From NCBI GenBank assembly GCA_011947345.1, contig JAAVTG010000607.1:62001-126000 (forward strand): a stretch of 64,000 nucleotides of DNA, read 5' to 3'. Positions within the stretch are counted from its first letter, which is position 1, and every line of letters starts with the position of its first letter. The translations under genes were made by a program, and so were the position numbers. This stretch comes from Phytophthora quininea (taxonomy: Eukaryota > Oomycota > Peronosporomycetes > Peronosporales > Peronosporaceae). Positions 31,485 through 42,600 of the stretch are shown here, piece by piece. The notes below the pieces were generated by a model that ran no database searches, was not told the origin of the DNA, and was given only the letters and a program-made list of their open reading frames with translations.

Positions 31485-31870
31485 TGATTAGTCCCCAACA
31501 CGACGTGGACGCATCATTTGCAGAACCAGGATGTACTTTACTAACCAGAATGCCCGGTTCTGAAGGGGTAGAGCGGTTGAGCAGCTTCGAGAAAAGCCAC
31601 GCCGAGACCAAAGTAAACGTCCACCTTGTGTTCGAACATTTTGCCACATCTCGCGCTTCTTGTCGGCCATCATGAGTTTCTTGACGGCGACCTCCGAGTT
31701 GAGCCACTTCGTCTTGGTTGCATTGCTGAACCACCCACCATCTCAAGAATGCGCTTTGGCTCCATGTGGCCGGCTGTGTGCGCGGATTTCGACCGGACCA
31801 AATCAACAATTGTAGGTCAGGCACACAAGGGCGTGGGCTTCACTTTTTCACAGCCTCGAGTGTGATCAGT
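31485..31870 (-). pseudogene. Possible protein kinase fragment, right copy
   Basis: Same content as 17700-18093, including the VAVKKL stretch. It lies immediately upstream of the ERV1 gene on the opposite strand and may share its promoter region. No complete domain is present. Confidence 0.3.
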
Positions 31871-31930
31871 CACTCTGAGCGGCGCGCCCGTGGTGGACTT
31901 GGGCTGCAGGCCACAACGCGCGTCGTCCCC

Positions 31931-32544
31931 ATGTCATTACTTTCCAATTCGCCGTCATTGAGCATAGCAACTTCGTCAACACCAACAAATATCTCCCAGA
32001 CCTCCGGAATGCCGTCGAACACCGAGGAGCATACCAAGCCGAAAGAGTGCCCGGTGAACCGCGAGACCCTCGGGCAAGCGACGTGGTCACTGGTTTGCGT
32101 GATCTAGTCGTTGGTACTGACATCGTGACGAGATCCTGACGACTGACTCCGCTGTGACTCATGCAGCTCCACACGATGGGCTTGGCTTACCCGGACAACC
32201 CGAGCCCAGAGTATCAGCAAAAGACGAAGACGTTCATTGAGACGCTGTCGCTCTTGTACCCGTGCTCGCACTGCGCTCCAGACTTTCAGGTGGAAGTGGC
32301 CAAGTCTCCACCTCGGTACGATTTGATTTGGTGATGACACATACACTACGTGCCGTGACACTCAACCGCATGTGCTGTTGTTATGGCTATTCGCAGCGTC
32401 GAGTCGCGCACGAGCTTCTCGCTCTGGCTCTGCCATCAGCACAACATCGTCAGTGCCAAGCTCGGGAATGAGCTGTTCGAGTGCACGATGGAAAAGCTGG
32501 AAGAGCGTTGGTGGCACGGCCGACCCGAGTGCAACAGCGAGTGA
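31931..32544 (+). CDS. ERV1: FAD-linked sulfhydryl oxidase, ERV1/ALR type (right copy)
   Basis: Seen: exons 31931-32092, 32167-32330 and 32397-32544 join in frame to 157 residues with the same motifs as the left copy (TWSLLHT, YPCSHC, HQHNIVSAKLG, RWWHGRPEC). The first donor has lost four bases relative to the left copy (GTTTGC here, GTGAGT there), still a GT but a weaker match to consensus, so splicing of intron 1 may be less efficient. The coding sequence is undamaged. Function as for the copy at 17026-17643: disulfide formation in the mitochondrial intermembrane space (inferred from family). Confidence 0.85.
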
Positions 32545-32907
32545 TTCACTCCCCATGCTCTATGAAGAGTCCACGCTACAGGTGATGACCGTAGAGACAA
32601 CTCATTTGGCCCCAACGATAACTGAGAGTGAGAAGAAACAGCACGAGCAGTAGCTAGCGAGGCAATATACGGCAGTGTTTTGACCTTAGTTTGGCGCCAC
32701 AATAACTGTTGTCACAACAGGCACAACCTGGTCGCCAAAGCTCCAAGTTGACGGCGACTGCTGCCAGCGAGTGTGATGAGGACAAGCGTGTGGCCGAACC
32801 GCGTGGTAACAAGAAAAGAAACCAGCCTCCTAGCAGTCCATTTGAATCATTTCAATGACTGCTGTAGGTGTCTTCAGATGACATGTCCTGTCGTGAGCAC
32901 TGCCCCC

Positions 32908-34018
32908 TCAACCGCTAAGCCGGACGAGCGTCAAGAAACTCGTGTACGCGAGCTGGTCGCTGCACTGCACGCTCATTTCGTCCTGCTTGCCCAGGTACGT
33001 GACGCACGTGAGCGAGGTGGAGCCGCAACTGCCCATGCCGTAGCCGCAGTACGCGGCCTGGATGCAGCGACCACCCAGCATCAGCTGCACGAACGCGTTG
33101 GCGAACGACGCCTGGTGGTTCACCACCACAGTCACCAGGTACGTGCCTGCCACCGAGACGTGGACAACGCCGTCGTTTCCGTTGGCGGTGGCGGCGGTGG
33201 TGGAGTGAGGGTCCGTCGTCTGCCACGAGATGACGTCCCCAACCTTGGCCGTCGCCTGCAAGTAGATGGCTGCACTGCGGCGCTCGACAGCTTGACGCAG
33301 CCTGTTCACCTCATCCCGCAGGCCCTGGATCGCACCGTTCTGCCCGCACACGACGCAGTCACTATCGCAGCGCAGATCGTCCAGATCGTCCAGATCGTCC
33401 TCCAGGTCTCGGATCTTGGTCTCCATCACGCTCACCTTCTCCAACGGGATGGAATCCAACGAGAAGGTGAACGTCACCTCTCGAGATCTCTTCAGCACGT
33501 GCACTTCCACCACCAGGGTCAGCTCGGCCGTTCCGTCATCGAGACGTTGGAAGGTGGTCGAGGTCTTGTCGGCATCGTTCTTACTGCCGTCCAGCAGGTC
33601 GTGGAAGCACTACAACCAAGTTGTCAGTAGCAGAAAGTAACTGAAGCAAAGCAAGTCGATGCTACCTCGACGTAGTCTGCTGCAGTGGCGTCTGGGAAGA
33701 TGGCGTTGGACTGGTCCACGTACTCGTCCAGACCCAACAGCACCGTGCACCTGACAACACACACCACGAGTTTCAAAATCATGACGCAGTGATTATACAC
33801 AGTTCCTCTTACCACTGCTCTTTGGTGGTGTAGTCTTCAAGCCAAACGCACAGTTTGCCGTTCTCAAGTGTGAGTGAGTACCGATAGCTGCCTGTTGAAG
33901 ATTTGGCGAAGACCGTGACGCCTTCGAACTTGAGAAAGCATTGGGCGGCGGCGGTGGAGTCGACGAATTGCTCCATCTTGGTGGTCGTCGCTGACGAAGA
34001 AGCAGTCTCGGGTGCCAT
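32908..34018 (-). CDS. HCJ family copy 7, intact, right-arm duplicate of copy 4
   Basis: Seen: exons 34018-33813, 33750-33666 and 33609-32908 join in frame to 330 residues, one more than copy 4 because the Ala/Ser/Thr leader has an extra codon. Head, coil and jelly-roll are all present and end SFLTLVRLSG. All four splice sites are canonical. Substitutions relative to copy 4 are few (for example Met to Val-Leu changes at the start of exon 2, Ser to Gly in the beta domain). With copy 4 it is the best-preserved representative of the family and suitable as the reference sequence. Confidence 0.7.
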
Positions 34019-34144
34019 CTCGAGCGCAGATGCAGAAATGAAGCAGCGTAGTCGGCGGTATTCGATGGTTCTTTTCGAACGGGCTATTTGTCGCTGCGAT
34101 TCTGAAGGTACAGGCAGCGTCAACTCGCAGGAAATCGAGAAGAT

Positions 34145-34558
34145 ATAGAAGTGCACGCGCATTCGAGTGAGAGCATACCGAAAATCCCGACACGAAATGA
34201 ACGAATGCTGCATTTGGGTAGGTGGCTGAGACTTGACGAATGTGGCATACAATGCCCCTCGTATTCGTATTGCGTCGTCTCAAACTCTATACTCCACAGA
34301 AATGGGTGAAGTTGGACTCTATCATCAGCTAAAGTCTTGATGGTACAAACGCAATAAACCAAGTGCTCAACAACTAGCAAAGGCTGCAATCATTATCACT
34401 ACCAACTACTACATTTTTCAATAAACGCGAAATAGTTGTAAAAAAACGGTGATATATGTAGGCAATGTCCACACGGTAACACCGACTACCCGCTTCGATT
34501 GATCCTTGTGTCAATGCAATGCGTTCCGGTGATATCAACCCCACACCAAGCATTTGTA
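34145..34558. other. Intergenic beyond right palindrome arm, no gene seen
   Basis: About 410 bp of AT-richer DNA between the end of the palindrome and the stop of the Crinkler-type gene. No feature is recognised. Confidence 0.5.
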
Positions 34559-36627
34559 TCAATCCCCGCGCTCATAATATGCGACGTACAAAGGCACCAT
34601 ACGCAGGAAATTATCCAGCGAGGTACGTTCGGGCTTCTGGATCACAATAGGACTTAGCCGGAATTCTTCTACTTGAGCTTTGTTAGGCACAAGCGCCACG
34701 TAACAAACTCGTAGCTTCTTGTTCAGAAATGGGTTTGTGAAATCCCAGAGTACGTCTGAATTGAAAGTGTGACTTTGTGCCTGTGTCAGCTGCAAAAACA
34801 CAAAGCGGATGTGTCCATCTTCCGTAACTTTGACAACAGCGTCAATTGTTTGGAATAAGTTGATTGCGGGGATCCAGCAGTCCATTTGGGCAGGATTCGC
34901 AGCCCAGTCCTGCATTATTTTTATGGCATCTTCTTTGCTCTCGCCGTCGCACTTGATAGAAGAGAACGATTCCCACACCATGCTGTTTTTGCCTTTGTCT
35001 ATGATGTTCTTCCAAGTGGGGGTCATTTTCCTGTCCACATTGTCGTATAGCGAGTAGTGAACATGAAACCATTGTCCATAGCATACTTGACTATGTAATC
35101 TACCTCTTGTAACCAATATCTTCGAGACGATCATCTGCCATCCCCTTAGCTATTTCCATGAGCTTCGAGAAAAAGCAGGCTTTACCATGTGCGAAATACT
35201 TCGTAGAATAAACTGTGACGTGACACACACGGTCCTGCTTAAGCGATATCGATAATGCTCAACATTTGTAATAACCTGGACGCCTTGCATGCGGATACAG
35301 CCAAGCCTGTCGTCGTCCATTCCGAGTCCAATCGGAGTAAGCAGATTTTCTGCAGCTTCTACAGTTAGACTGCGATCCAGTGCTTTAATTGCGAATGCTT
35401 TTGGTCGTTTACTCAGAAATACCGACAGATTGCCACCAGAATAAAAGTATCGGTCTGCAATGTCGCTGGCACTGTACTTCTTGACTCGTTCACCCAAATC
35501 TTTAAGTCCTTCTGTTTCCAATAGGGCACCAAGCAAACTGCCATAGAACCGAGATGATACTTTTGCGGGTCCAATTCATCAGGCGTGACCAACACATTGA
35601 ACACATTGGATAAATTCATCCTAGCCACTTCACGCTGCGAAAATCCATCAAGACAGAACCAGTTGTCCAGCAATTTGGCGTCTTCCAGTGCGTCATCAAG
35701 CGCTTCGTACACGCTCAAGCGGCGGTCGATCCACGCGCAGTAAGAGCTGTTGTAGAATAGCCGCGTGATTGGTCCATTGATGCCAGTCATCTGGCGATGC
35801 CATACAACTGGGTGATTTTCTATTATCGCAATGTAGAAACAAATCAGTGCCAACAAGCAGCCCTTGCCAGTTCCTGTGCTCCCGACAAGAATGAACTGCT
35901 TGAGATTTCGGTCCTCAGAGTCCAAATCCTCTCGATAGAAACGGTGAAAGTTCTCGAGCACGCACAGGATCTCCTTGTGAATGAAGAAATCGGGACTAGT
36001 AAACTCCACAATATCATTAATGGCGCTGATATCCACCATTTTTCCACAGTCATCATCTGTCCAATCGAACAAATTCAAAAGTGTATCGCACTGCGGCAAT
36101 GCACCTTTCTTCTTGCACTGGCCCAGCATCTCTTCCAAAGTAGGAGGGACATATTTCTGTTTTTCGGCGGACGTTCTTCTCCACTGCTCGAGTGTTCTCT
36201 CGGTCGTACAAAGCTGCTTGTAGGGACCTTCGCTAGCACGTGGATCACATCCTTCGTCGGAGCTTCCCCAAATACATCGCCAATCTCGTATGCAGGATTG
36301 ATCGGCCCCACTTCCATCAGAGCTTGGATTTGAGCTGGAAAGTTGCCTTGCGAACTAACCAGAGGAGCAAGTCACCGACATCCAAGCTGTCTTCTCCCTT
36401 TCCTCCTCTGTTATGCCGTCTTGTGACCCCGTCCCTGCGTTCCTGGCCTTGTAGAGATTCAGTAGGTGAGGAGGAATGTCATACTTGAACTCCAGCCTTC
36501 TCGTGATTTCCTTCTGCAAGTGACCCACCAGCCGCTTGGGACTGATGTCCACTAGTAACATGACGGCCTCGTCAACGATCGCGCAACCCAGCGTCAGCAT
36601 CTTCTCCATCTTCTCCATCTTGGACAA
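34559..36627 (-). pseudogene. Crinkler (CRN)-type protein: ubiquitin-like header, P-loop NTPase, nuclease-like C-terminus; frame-broken
   Basis: Seen, in protein order on the minus strand: a Crinkler header starting near 36590 (LTLGCAIVDEAVMLLVDI), a linker with IHVLAKVP (about 36240), a P-loop LVGSTGTGKGCLL (about 35870), and a C-terminal region at 35134-34559 with IDAVVKVTEDG and VFLQLTQAQSH, a pattern seen in restriction-nuclease-like Crinkler tails. Known: many Crinklers are delivered to plant cells and act in the nucleus; NTPase plus nuclease types are described for the family. The reading frame changes at least four times (near 36340, 36100, 35470 and 35140), so it is written here as broken and is not reconstructed. 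No signal peptide is seen. It diverges from XRCC3 with 58 bp between starts. Confidence 0.6.
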
Positions 36628-36685
36628 ATTCTGATACTGGACGGAAACGTATCAAAGCTGTAATGTAATGATAGCATCATTAGTC
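36628..36685. promoter_or_regulatory. Short divergent promoter region, Crinkler / XRCC3
   Basis: Only 58 bp separate the two divergent start codons. If both starts are right, core promoters and 5' leaders must overlap the neighbouring coding sequence. No TATA-like element was seen. Confidence 0.35.
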
Positions 36686-37622
36686 ATGACGACGGCTCTG
36701 GACTTGATGGAGGCAGACGCGTCGACGGTTCTGTCCTCCGGCTGCGACTGCATCGACGTGTTACTTGACGGAGGACTGCGCTCGGGTATCGTGACCGAGA
36801 TCTGCGGCGAAGCGTCCGCCGGCAAGACGCAGCTGTGTCTGCAATTGTTACTTCAGTGTCACCTCCCAAAGTCTCTCGGTGGACTGCAAGGCAGTGCCTG
36901 CTACATTTGCACAGAAGGCGTGGGCTCCGTCAAGCGTCTCCACGATCTGGCTCAAGTCTACGCTAAGAAATATGGACCTTTAATCACTAGCAACAAGCGA
37001 AAACGAGGCGATGACTCTGTCCGAGTGTCCGCCAGCGACTTCCTGGACGGCGTATTCGTCGAGCAGCTGTACACGGTGGACGACTTGATGAACCTTTTGG
37101 TGAGGACAATCTTGCTGCTATCAGTCGTAGAGATTGTTCATTACAGTGTTGGACACTTTTAGCAAACAAGACTACCCACTCTACTAGCCGAGCAGAACAC
37201 CAAGCTGGTGGTGTTGGACTCGGTGGCTGCAGTGTTTCGACTGGAATCCACCGCCAATATTAAGGTGAAAGAAGCAGCTCTTAGTATTGCCATCTTGAGG
37301 CTAATTGGTAGTGACGCAGGAAGCGAGTGAGCGCTCCAGGACCATGTTCCACCTGGCCAACTGCATGCGCATCTTGAGCGCTCAGTATGGCGTGGTGTTT
37401 GTGGTGACCAACCAAGTGACGGGCGACTTTGATCCTCGCTCGACGGACAAGCTGCGGCCTGCGCTGGGACTCTCGTGGTCGCACTGTATCAACCAGCGAC
37501 TGATGATCACGCGCCTGCAGGACTCGACGCGGCGCGTTCTGCGCGTGCTCTTCTCGCCCTATTTGGCTCGGGACCAGACGATGTTCCAAGTGACTGCAGA
37601 CGGCGTCCTGCCAGTTGAATAA
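36686..37622 (+). CDS. XRCC3: DNA repair protein XRCC3 (RAD51 paralogue)
   Basis: Seen: exons 36686-37099, 37163-37264 and 37320-37622 join in frame to 272 residues. Walker A is GEASAGKTQ, Walker B VVLDSVAAVFRLE; XRCC3-type features include GGLQGSACYICTEG, PALGLSWSHCINQRLMITR and VLRVLFSPYL. Known: XRCC3 pairs with RAD51C and supports RAD51 filament function and Holliday junction processing in homologous recombination. The protein is shorter than human XRCC3 (about 346) mainly for lack of an N-terminal region. An in-frame ATG at 36668 would add six residues. All phases agree, so the gene appears intact. The neighbour on the left is a broken Crinkler in divergent orientation. Confidence 0.85.
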
Positions 37623-37782
37623 AATCGCCTGCTTTCCATGGTTAAAGGTCTGGCAAAAGCTGGAAATGCAAGTTGCAGCAGGATCGGCAGATCAATAACG
37701 AACGAAACCCCTTGGAGAGTCTTTTGCCGACTTGTTGGAGCTCACTTCAGAAAGATTCCTGCACCACGTAAGCGCAGTCCAA

Positions 37783-38212
37783 ATGGTCGCCGGCAAGCAG
37801 AGCCACCACCCGAATGGATCTCTGTCCAATAACAACAACGCCTTCGAAGGCTACGAGATCCGCAGCGGCATGTCCGTCCAGGTATGTAGTAATTATAAGA
37901 TACGTTGAGTACGGGATCTAATATGTGTTTACGATTACTATTCTATAGGACCTCAAGCAGTTGACGGCGCAGCGCCAGTGTCTCGAGTTCTGGGCGCGCA
38001 ATTCTCCTGGCCAGACGCCTATCTCGTCCCCGTCGTCCACCAATTCGTCCTCCTCGCCAGCGCGATACGGTACCTACCAGACTTACAGTTACGCGCCGAG
38101 ACGTCGTGGCTTTGCGTCCGACAAGATGTTCGTCACGTGCGGAGGACAAGTCGTCTCCTTCATGGAAGGAGTGGTCAACATGCCGCAGACCGAGTACCAG
38201 ATGGACAACTAG
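37783..38212 (+). CDS. Small conserved-looking protein, function unknown
   Basis: Seen: exon 37783-37881 and exon 37949-38212 separated by a 67-nt GT-AG intron, joined in frame to 120 residues. The N-terminus is polar with an Asn run (SNNNNAFEGYEIRSGMSVQ); the second exon has a Ser/Pro-rich middle and a more ordered end (FASDKMFVTCGGQVVSFMEG). No domain is recognised. Splicing is well supported by donor GTATGT and acceptor CTATAG and by phase. It follows XRCC3 by 160 bp on the same strand. Confidence 0.5.
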
Positions 38213-38575
38213 CCGGGATTTGCTGCTACCTATTTTTTTAGTCAAAGATCGCAGGACGATGGAAGACCAACCAAGCACTGTACCGGTATACTATGGATGT
38301 AGACGCTTGGATATCTAAAGTGCGTGAATGAAATCGACTGGTTTTATCGGAATAGTAATTGCGTTTCTAGCGGGTGTAGGGATGAATCGATACCGACGGA
38401 TGAGCTTGCCACTGGTGCTGCTTCTCCGGAATTGTTGGTGGGAAATACTCGACACGACCTCCGTTTACAATATTGTAGGACCGACCAGCAGTGCTTTCAT
38501 TCCGCAGGTTTTGTGCTCTAGAAGTCAAAAAGATAGTTAGCGTAGTTGATGACATTAGGAATGATAAATATCGTT

Positions 38576-39635
38576 TTACCGTTGCTGGTTCCAGTCGAGT
38601 GGAGTCTCGTTGAAAAGCCGCTCGTGGTGCTGCAGCGATGGGTTTGCGCTGTAATTCTTGCTTTGGTATTCACGACGAACGGAACCTGAAGATCCGTGCC
38701 TACAGCAATAATGATATCGATATCTCGTTGCTGTATGGAAATATTTTCGGTGACTTACGTAAGTAAATCGGCCTTGAAGGGCTCGCCTCGAATCCGTGGA
38801 GTTGGAGATGGGTGATGCAAAGTCCCAGTGACATCGCACGTTGTGTGGCGCTCTTTGCTGTACCAGAAAAGGCTAAGAATATAATATCCACACAGACAAT
38901 ATCCCGTGGACGCACATGATCTGATGCAGTCTGCGGTCGTTCATCTCTGCTTGATGGATCGCACGCTTGGCTGCGTAGTGGTTTGTTTCAAACCGCTGTC
39001 GTTCTCGTCGCTCTTGCGGTGTCATGATCCCTTCACTTAGCATAACAGAGTTGGGCACCACTCGATGTTCGACCTCACAACCACGTCCAAACGATTCCTT
39101 TATCGTCTGCACTGGTGCAGTCAATCGATCCTGAAGTTGGTCATCTCTTGGACTGCAACAAACAATAAATTCGTTAACTAAACACACACACGAATAAACA
39201 TTGTAGACATCTTACTGAAAAGTGGCATCCAGAATCTGCAGCCCACTCGGCACCAAAGCAACGCCATATTCTCCACCGATTGTGCACTCCCGAAGGTTCT
39301 TGGCCAGAATCACATTCGCTGCCGGAGCTAACTTCCCATACGGTCGAACGTCGCACTGCTCGCCATTCCACGATGTCGCTTGAGTTTGTCGCTTGGTGAT
39401 CGCCATTGGAGTGTCCCGCGTAGCATTGACGATACTTGGCGAGTCTATGAGCTTGCGAAGCCGGTCGGGATTCATCGCCTTCCGAGGCTTCATATCGACG
39501 CCACTTGCTGTCATTGTCGACGAATTTCTCAAACTGATCGTGTTGTGGTCTTTCAAAATAGTTATCGTGGACAACAACATGCTCCTGGAAATAGCTAAGG
39601 TCTTGCATCTTGAGGTTTGGCAGAAACTCGATCAA
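38576..39635 (-). CDS. Unknown protein segments, probably the C-terminal part of the EF-hand gene upstream
   Basis: Seen: frames 39580-39212 (IDSPSIVNATRDTPMAITKR; LAPAANVILAKNLRECTIGG) and 39187-38873 (a charged helix TPQERRERQRFETNHYAAKR) follow the EF-hand gene on the same strand. Lengths and charge suggest they are real coding segments joined by introns or interrupted by one-base shifts. The basic helix resembles tails of axonemal proteins, but no family could be named. A last piece at 38839-38576 is weak. Confidence 0.35.
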
Positions 39636-42600
39636 TCAGAGAAGCGAACTGGCTGCGAATTGTCGGAGCGTCGAACGCTTCAGGATCGTGAATATGACTC
39701 ATTTTCGCCGTGATGCGAGCTGTATCTGGGAAGAGGAAATTCGGCAATGCATTCCGTCGACGATTGTTGGACCTTGGCGCTAATGGAGGAATTGCTTGCT
39801 CTCGATTGTAGTTGGCGCCTTCCCAAGGAGTTACAATACCGTCGCTCTCAGCCGCAGCGTCATGCAATTGCCGCATAAGGTGCCAAAAGCGAGCCCATAC
39901 GAGTTGAGACGAAACCCCGACATAGGAATTCCTTCGAGTCAGGTATGGCGTTTGTTGATTATGAAGCTGGTGCTTTTGAGAGACCTCGAACTCCCTTCGC
40001 ATCTTCTGAAAACCAATGTAGCCGTCTAGAAGGCATTTCAAACAGCCACAGCCAGCTCCTTCGCAAACTCGCAGGAAATGGATCGGTGGTAAGTCTCTAG
40101 CCAAAGCTTCCAACGTTCCGATGAAGAAGCCTCGCACATGCATCCAAGTGGCTTCCATGTCAGTCGCCTCGTTCACGACACCGAACAAATCGCCGTCTCC
40201 TTGCCACACTATACGATCCAGTTCATTCTCTCTAGCCACCTGCAAGAACACTTCGGCATTGAGTTGGTCACGTTGCGTGCGTCGTAAAGTGTCGCTGTAC
40301 ATGAGCAGGATATCTCCCAAATCTCGTGTCGCATCAATCGATAAAACAATTTGTGTGAACTCTGCTGATGTCAATTGGCCGTCGCCGTTCACATCTCCAG
40401 CTCGGAAGGCATCTAGCAAATGGTGTTCCCGTCGAGATTGCTCTTGCTTCCACTCCATCAGTACCAACTGCAGTAAGTGATCGACATTTAGTAGTAATTC
40501 ACCAGCATTCATATCTGCAGGCAAAGGAATGTTTGGTGCTGGTAGCACTGCCGTTGACGTCCCTAACGTAGCGATATTGGTCAAGTTATCGCAGAACGCA
40601 ATGACTGCAGCCTTGCGCATATCTCGAAAGCAAATTTGGGCGATCTCTTGAGCTCGATCCACCGATATTAACCAGTTTTCCTTGTCTGGCACAGTAACTC
40701 GGGGTGTAAATCGAGGGCGTTTTGAGTTCAAACTTAATCCAGATGGCTGTGGAGTACTGCGAGTGTTAGCTGAAGACGGAGTGTTCATGGGTCCTGCATT
40801 ATTCCCCATCGCCACACTGGGGTCTTCACACACGATGCATTCGAGAAACTCCAAGAAGTTCGTGAGCTCAGACTTTGGCACCTCGTCAAAGCAAACCGAG
40901 CGAAGAATTCAACCCGAAGATGTTGCAGCCGATAACTTTCAATCGCACAGGAAAACGCTAAGAGATGCATGTCAGCGATCGATGGAAGGCCGTAGCTGTG
41001 GAGAAAAGACTGGTACACAATCTGGGATAGTGTTAGCACTCGAGTACCAGCGCGTGAAGCCCCATAAGGTAAGTGGTGCTGCTGCGCTTTCCGTCGTGTC
41101 GAGGTCAACATTTCTCCGTAGGCGTCTGAGATAATTTTGAGCACTTGAACCAGCGATTTCTTCGTGAATTGCGCTAGTTGATCGGCATTCATCCTCCACG
41201 AAGTGATTAATCCAGAGATCGCTCGAGGCACAGCGTGGCTGCTAATCTTCTGGAACTTCTTGTTTTTGCCGACTGTGGTCACGCTGTTCTTCCCGAGTAA
41301 GGATGATAGTGTTAGCGGTGCTTTAGCTGGAGCTAGTGCTCGACTGTCTCTTGATGTTGATATTGCGGAAGATGGCTCCACTTCGAAAGTGGTCTGACAA
41401 CCGACGTCAAAGCTGCCGACTTTTACGTACTCCTGCCACTCGATTGGTTCGGCAACAGCATTTACTGCGGTTAATTTTCTTTTGAGTTTACCAGAAAGAC
41501 TGACTGTGCTGGAAGAGGACTCCAAATGGCTTGGTACGGTGTTGTTCACGACTTCTAAAGCTTCTTGGAGAAGGTCCAGAACTTGGTCTTCAGGCCTTTG
41601 ATCAAGCAATTTTTGCAACGCTTGCTGTATCTCTGGACTCCCAATGGACTTGTGGTCTGCGAATGGAATTGGTGAAGCAGAGCGCTCCGTCTTGTTTGGT
41701 TCTACTGTTGGAGGAGCAAATTTCGCAAGCAGCGCAGCTCGGTCAGCAGTACTTAGTTGGCTTAATAATTCTTGAAACGTCTTCTCCGCCGACTCAATCG
41801 TTGGTTTTTAAATTGTGGTGGTGGTGTTGGAACTCTGGGAGGTGGGGTCTTCCCATCTGCAAACGGCAACAACGCTTGCTTGAGTGCATTCATCCTAATT
41901 GAGCTTTCAGGATCCGATAGCATCACTTCCAGGATGGCATCCAGCCACCGCATTTTCAGGTCGGCTTTCATGTTGGGGAAATGCTTAGTAGGATCACTGA
42001 GGTCCGGTGGTTTCTTGGTCGCAATAGTCAATGCGCTCTTCAGGTCCTGAATCTTCTTCTTGTAGTTTTCCGTCGGGTGTTTGGCATTCATTCGGTCCAT
42101 CCACGTCGTTCGCTCTTCCCTCGTCAGCATCATGAATAATTTCTTCAACAGCTTCAGTCGAACCGCTGCAATGTACTCGTAATTCGTCTCTTCAGCTCCA
42201 CTTGATAAAGGAGTGGAGATCGACTCTCGACCAGTTCCTAAATCCTGCACCACTGCCAGAGCTTTTGACCATTGACCATCGAGAGGGAAACGTGACCAAC
42301 AATTGTCAATCAATTGGCTAAACTCTTTCTCTTCCAACATCGATAGAAACGTATCCGCCACCAGCTTCAAGAGTTGGGCACTCGACAAATTGTGATGGCG
42401 TAAATAGTTCACCATCATCATCTGGAACCTGTCGATCGAAGTCGCAGAAGTTAATTGCTTTGGCCTACCTTCACTTTCGTCTTCATCTTCGTTAATCTCG
42501 ATCTCAGCTCCTTCATTCACGCTAACTCGACCTAGCTTTCTTGCTTTCCGTTCTTTTTCATTCTTTTCAAACTCCCTGGACAACAATTGCCACTGAGCTT

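Larger units (their letters stand above)
27555..34144 (-). repeat. Large palindrome, right arm
   Basis: A 6.59-kb inverted copy of 15424-18093 plus 22369-26302. It contains HCJ copy 6 (5' part), the Nup98-like copy, the kinase-like fragment, ERV1 and HCJ copy 7, and no Crypton. Differences from the left arm are scattered substitutions and indels of one to a few bases, plus an indel around 31190 and 30740. Confidence 0.9.

Noticed and set aside
32773..33630. 285-codon plus-strand frame over HCJ copy 7
   Set aside because: It lies antisense to an intact three-exon family member and does not continue across the family intron positions.
15424..34144. Whole palindrome as a giant transposon with long terminal inverted repeats
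   Set aside because: Arms contain ordinary genes, no transposase spans the centre, and no target duplication is seen at 15424 or 34144.
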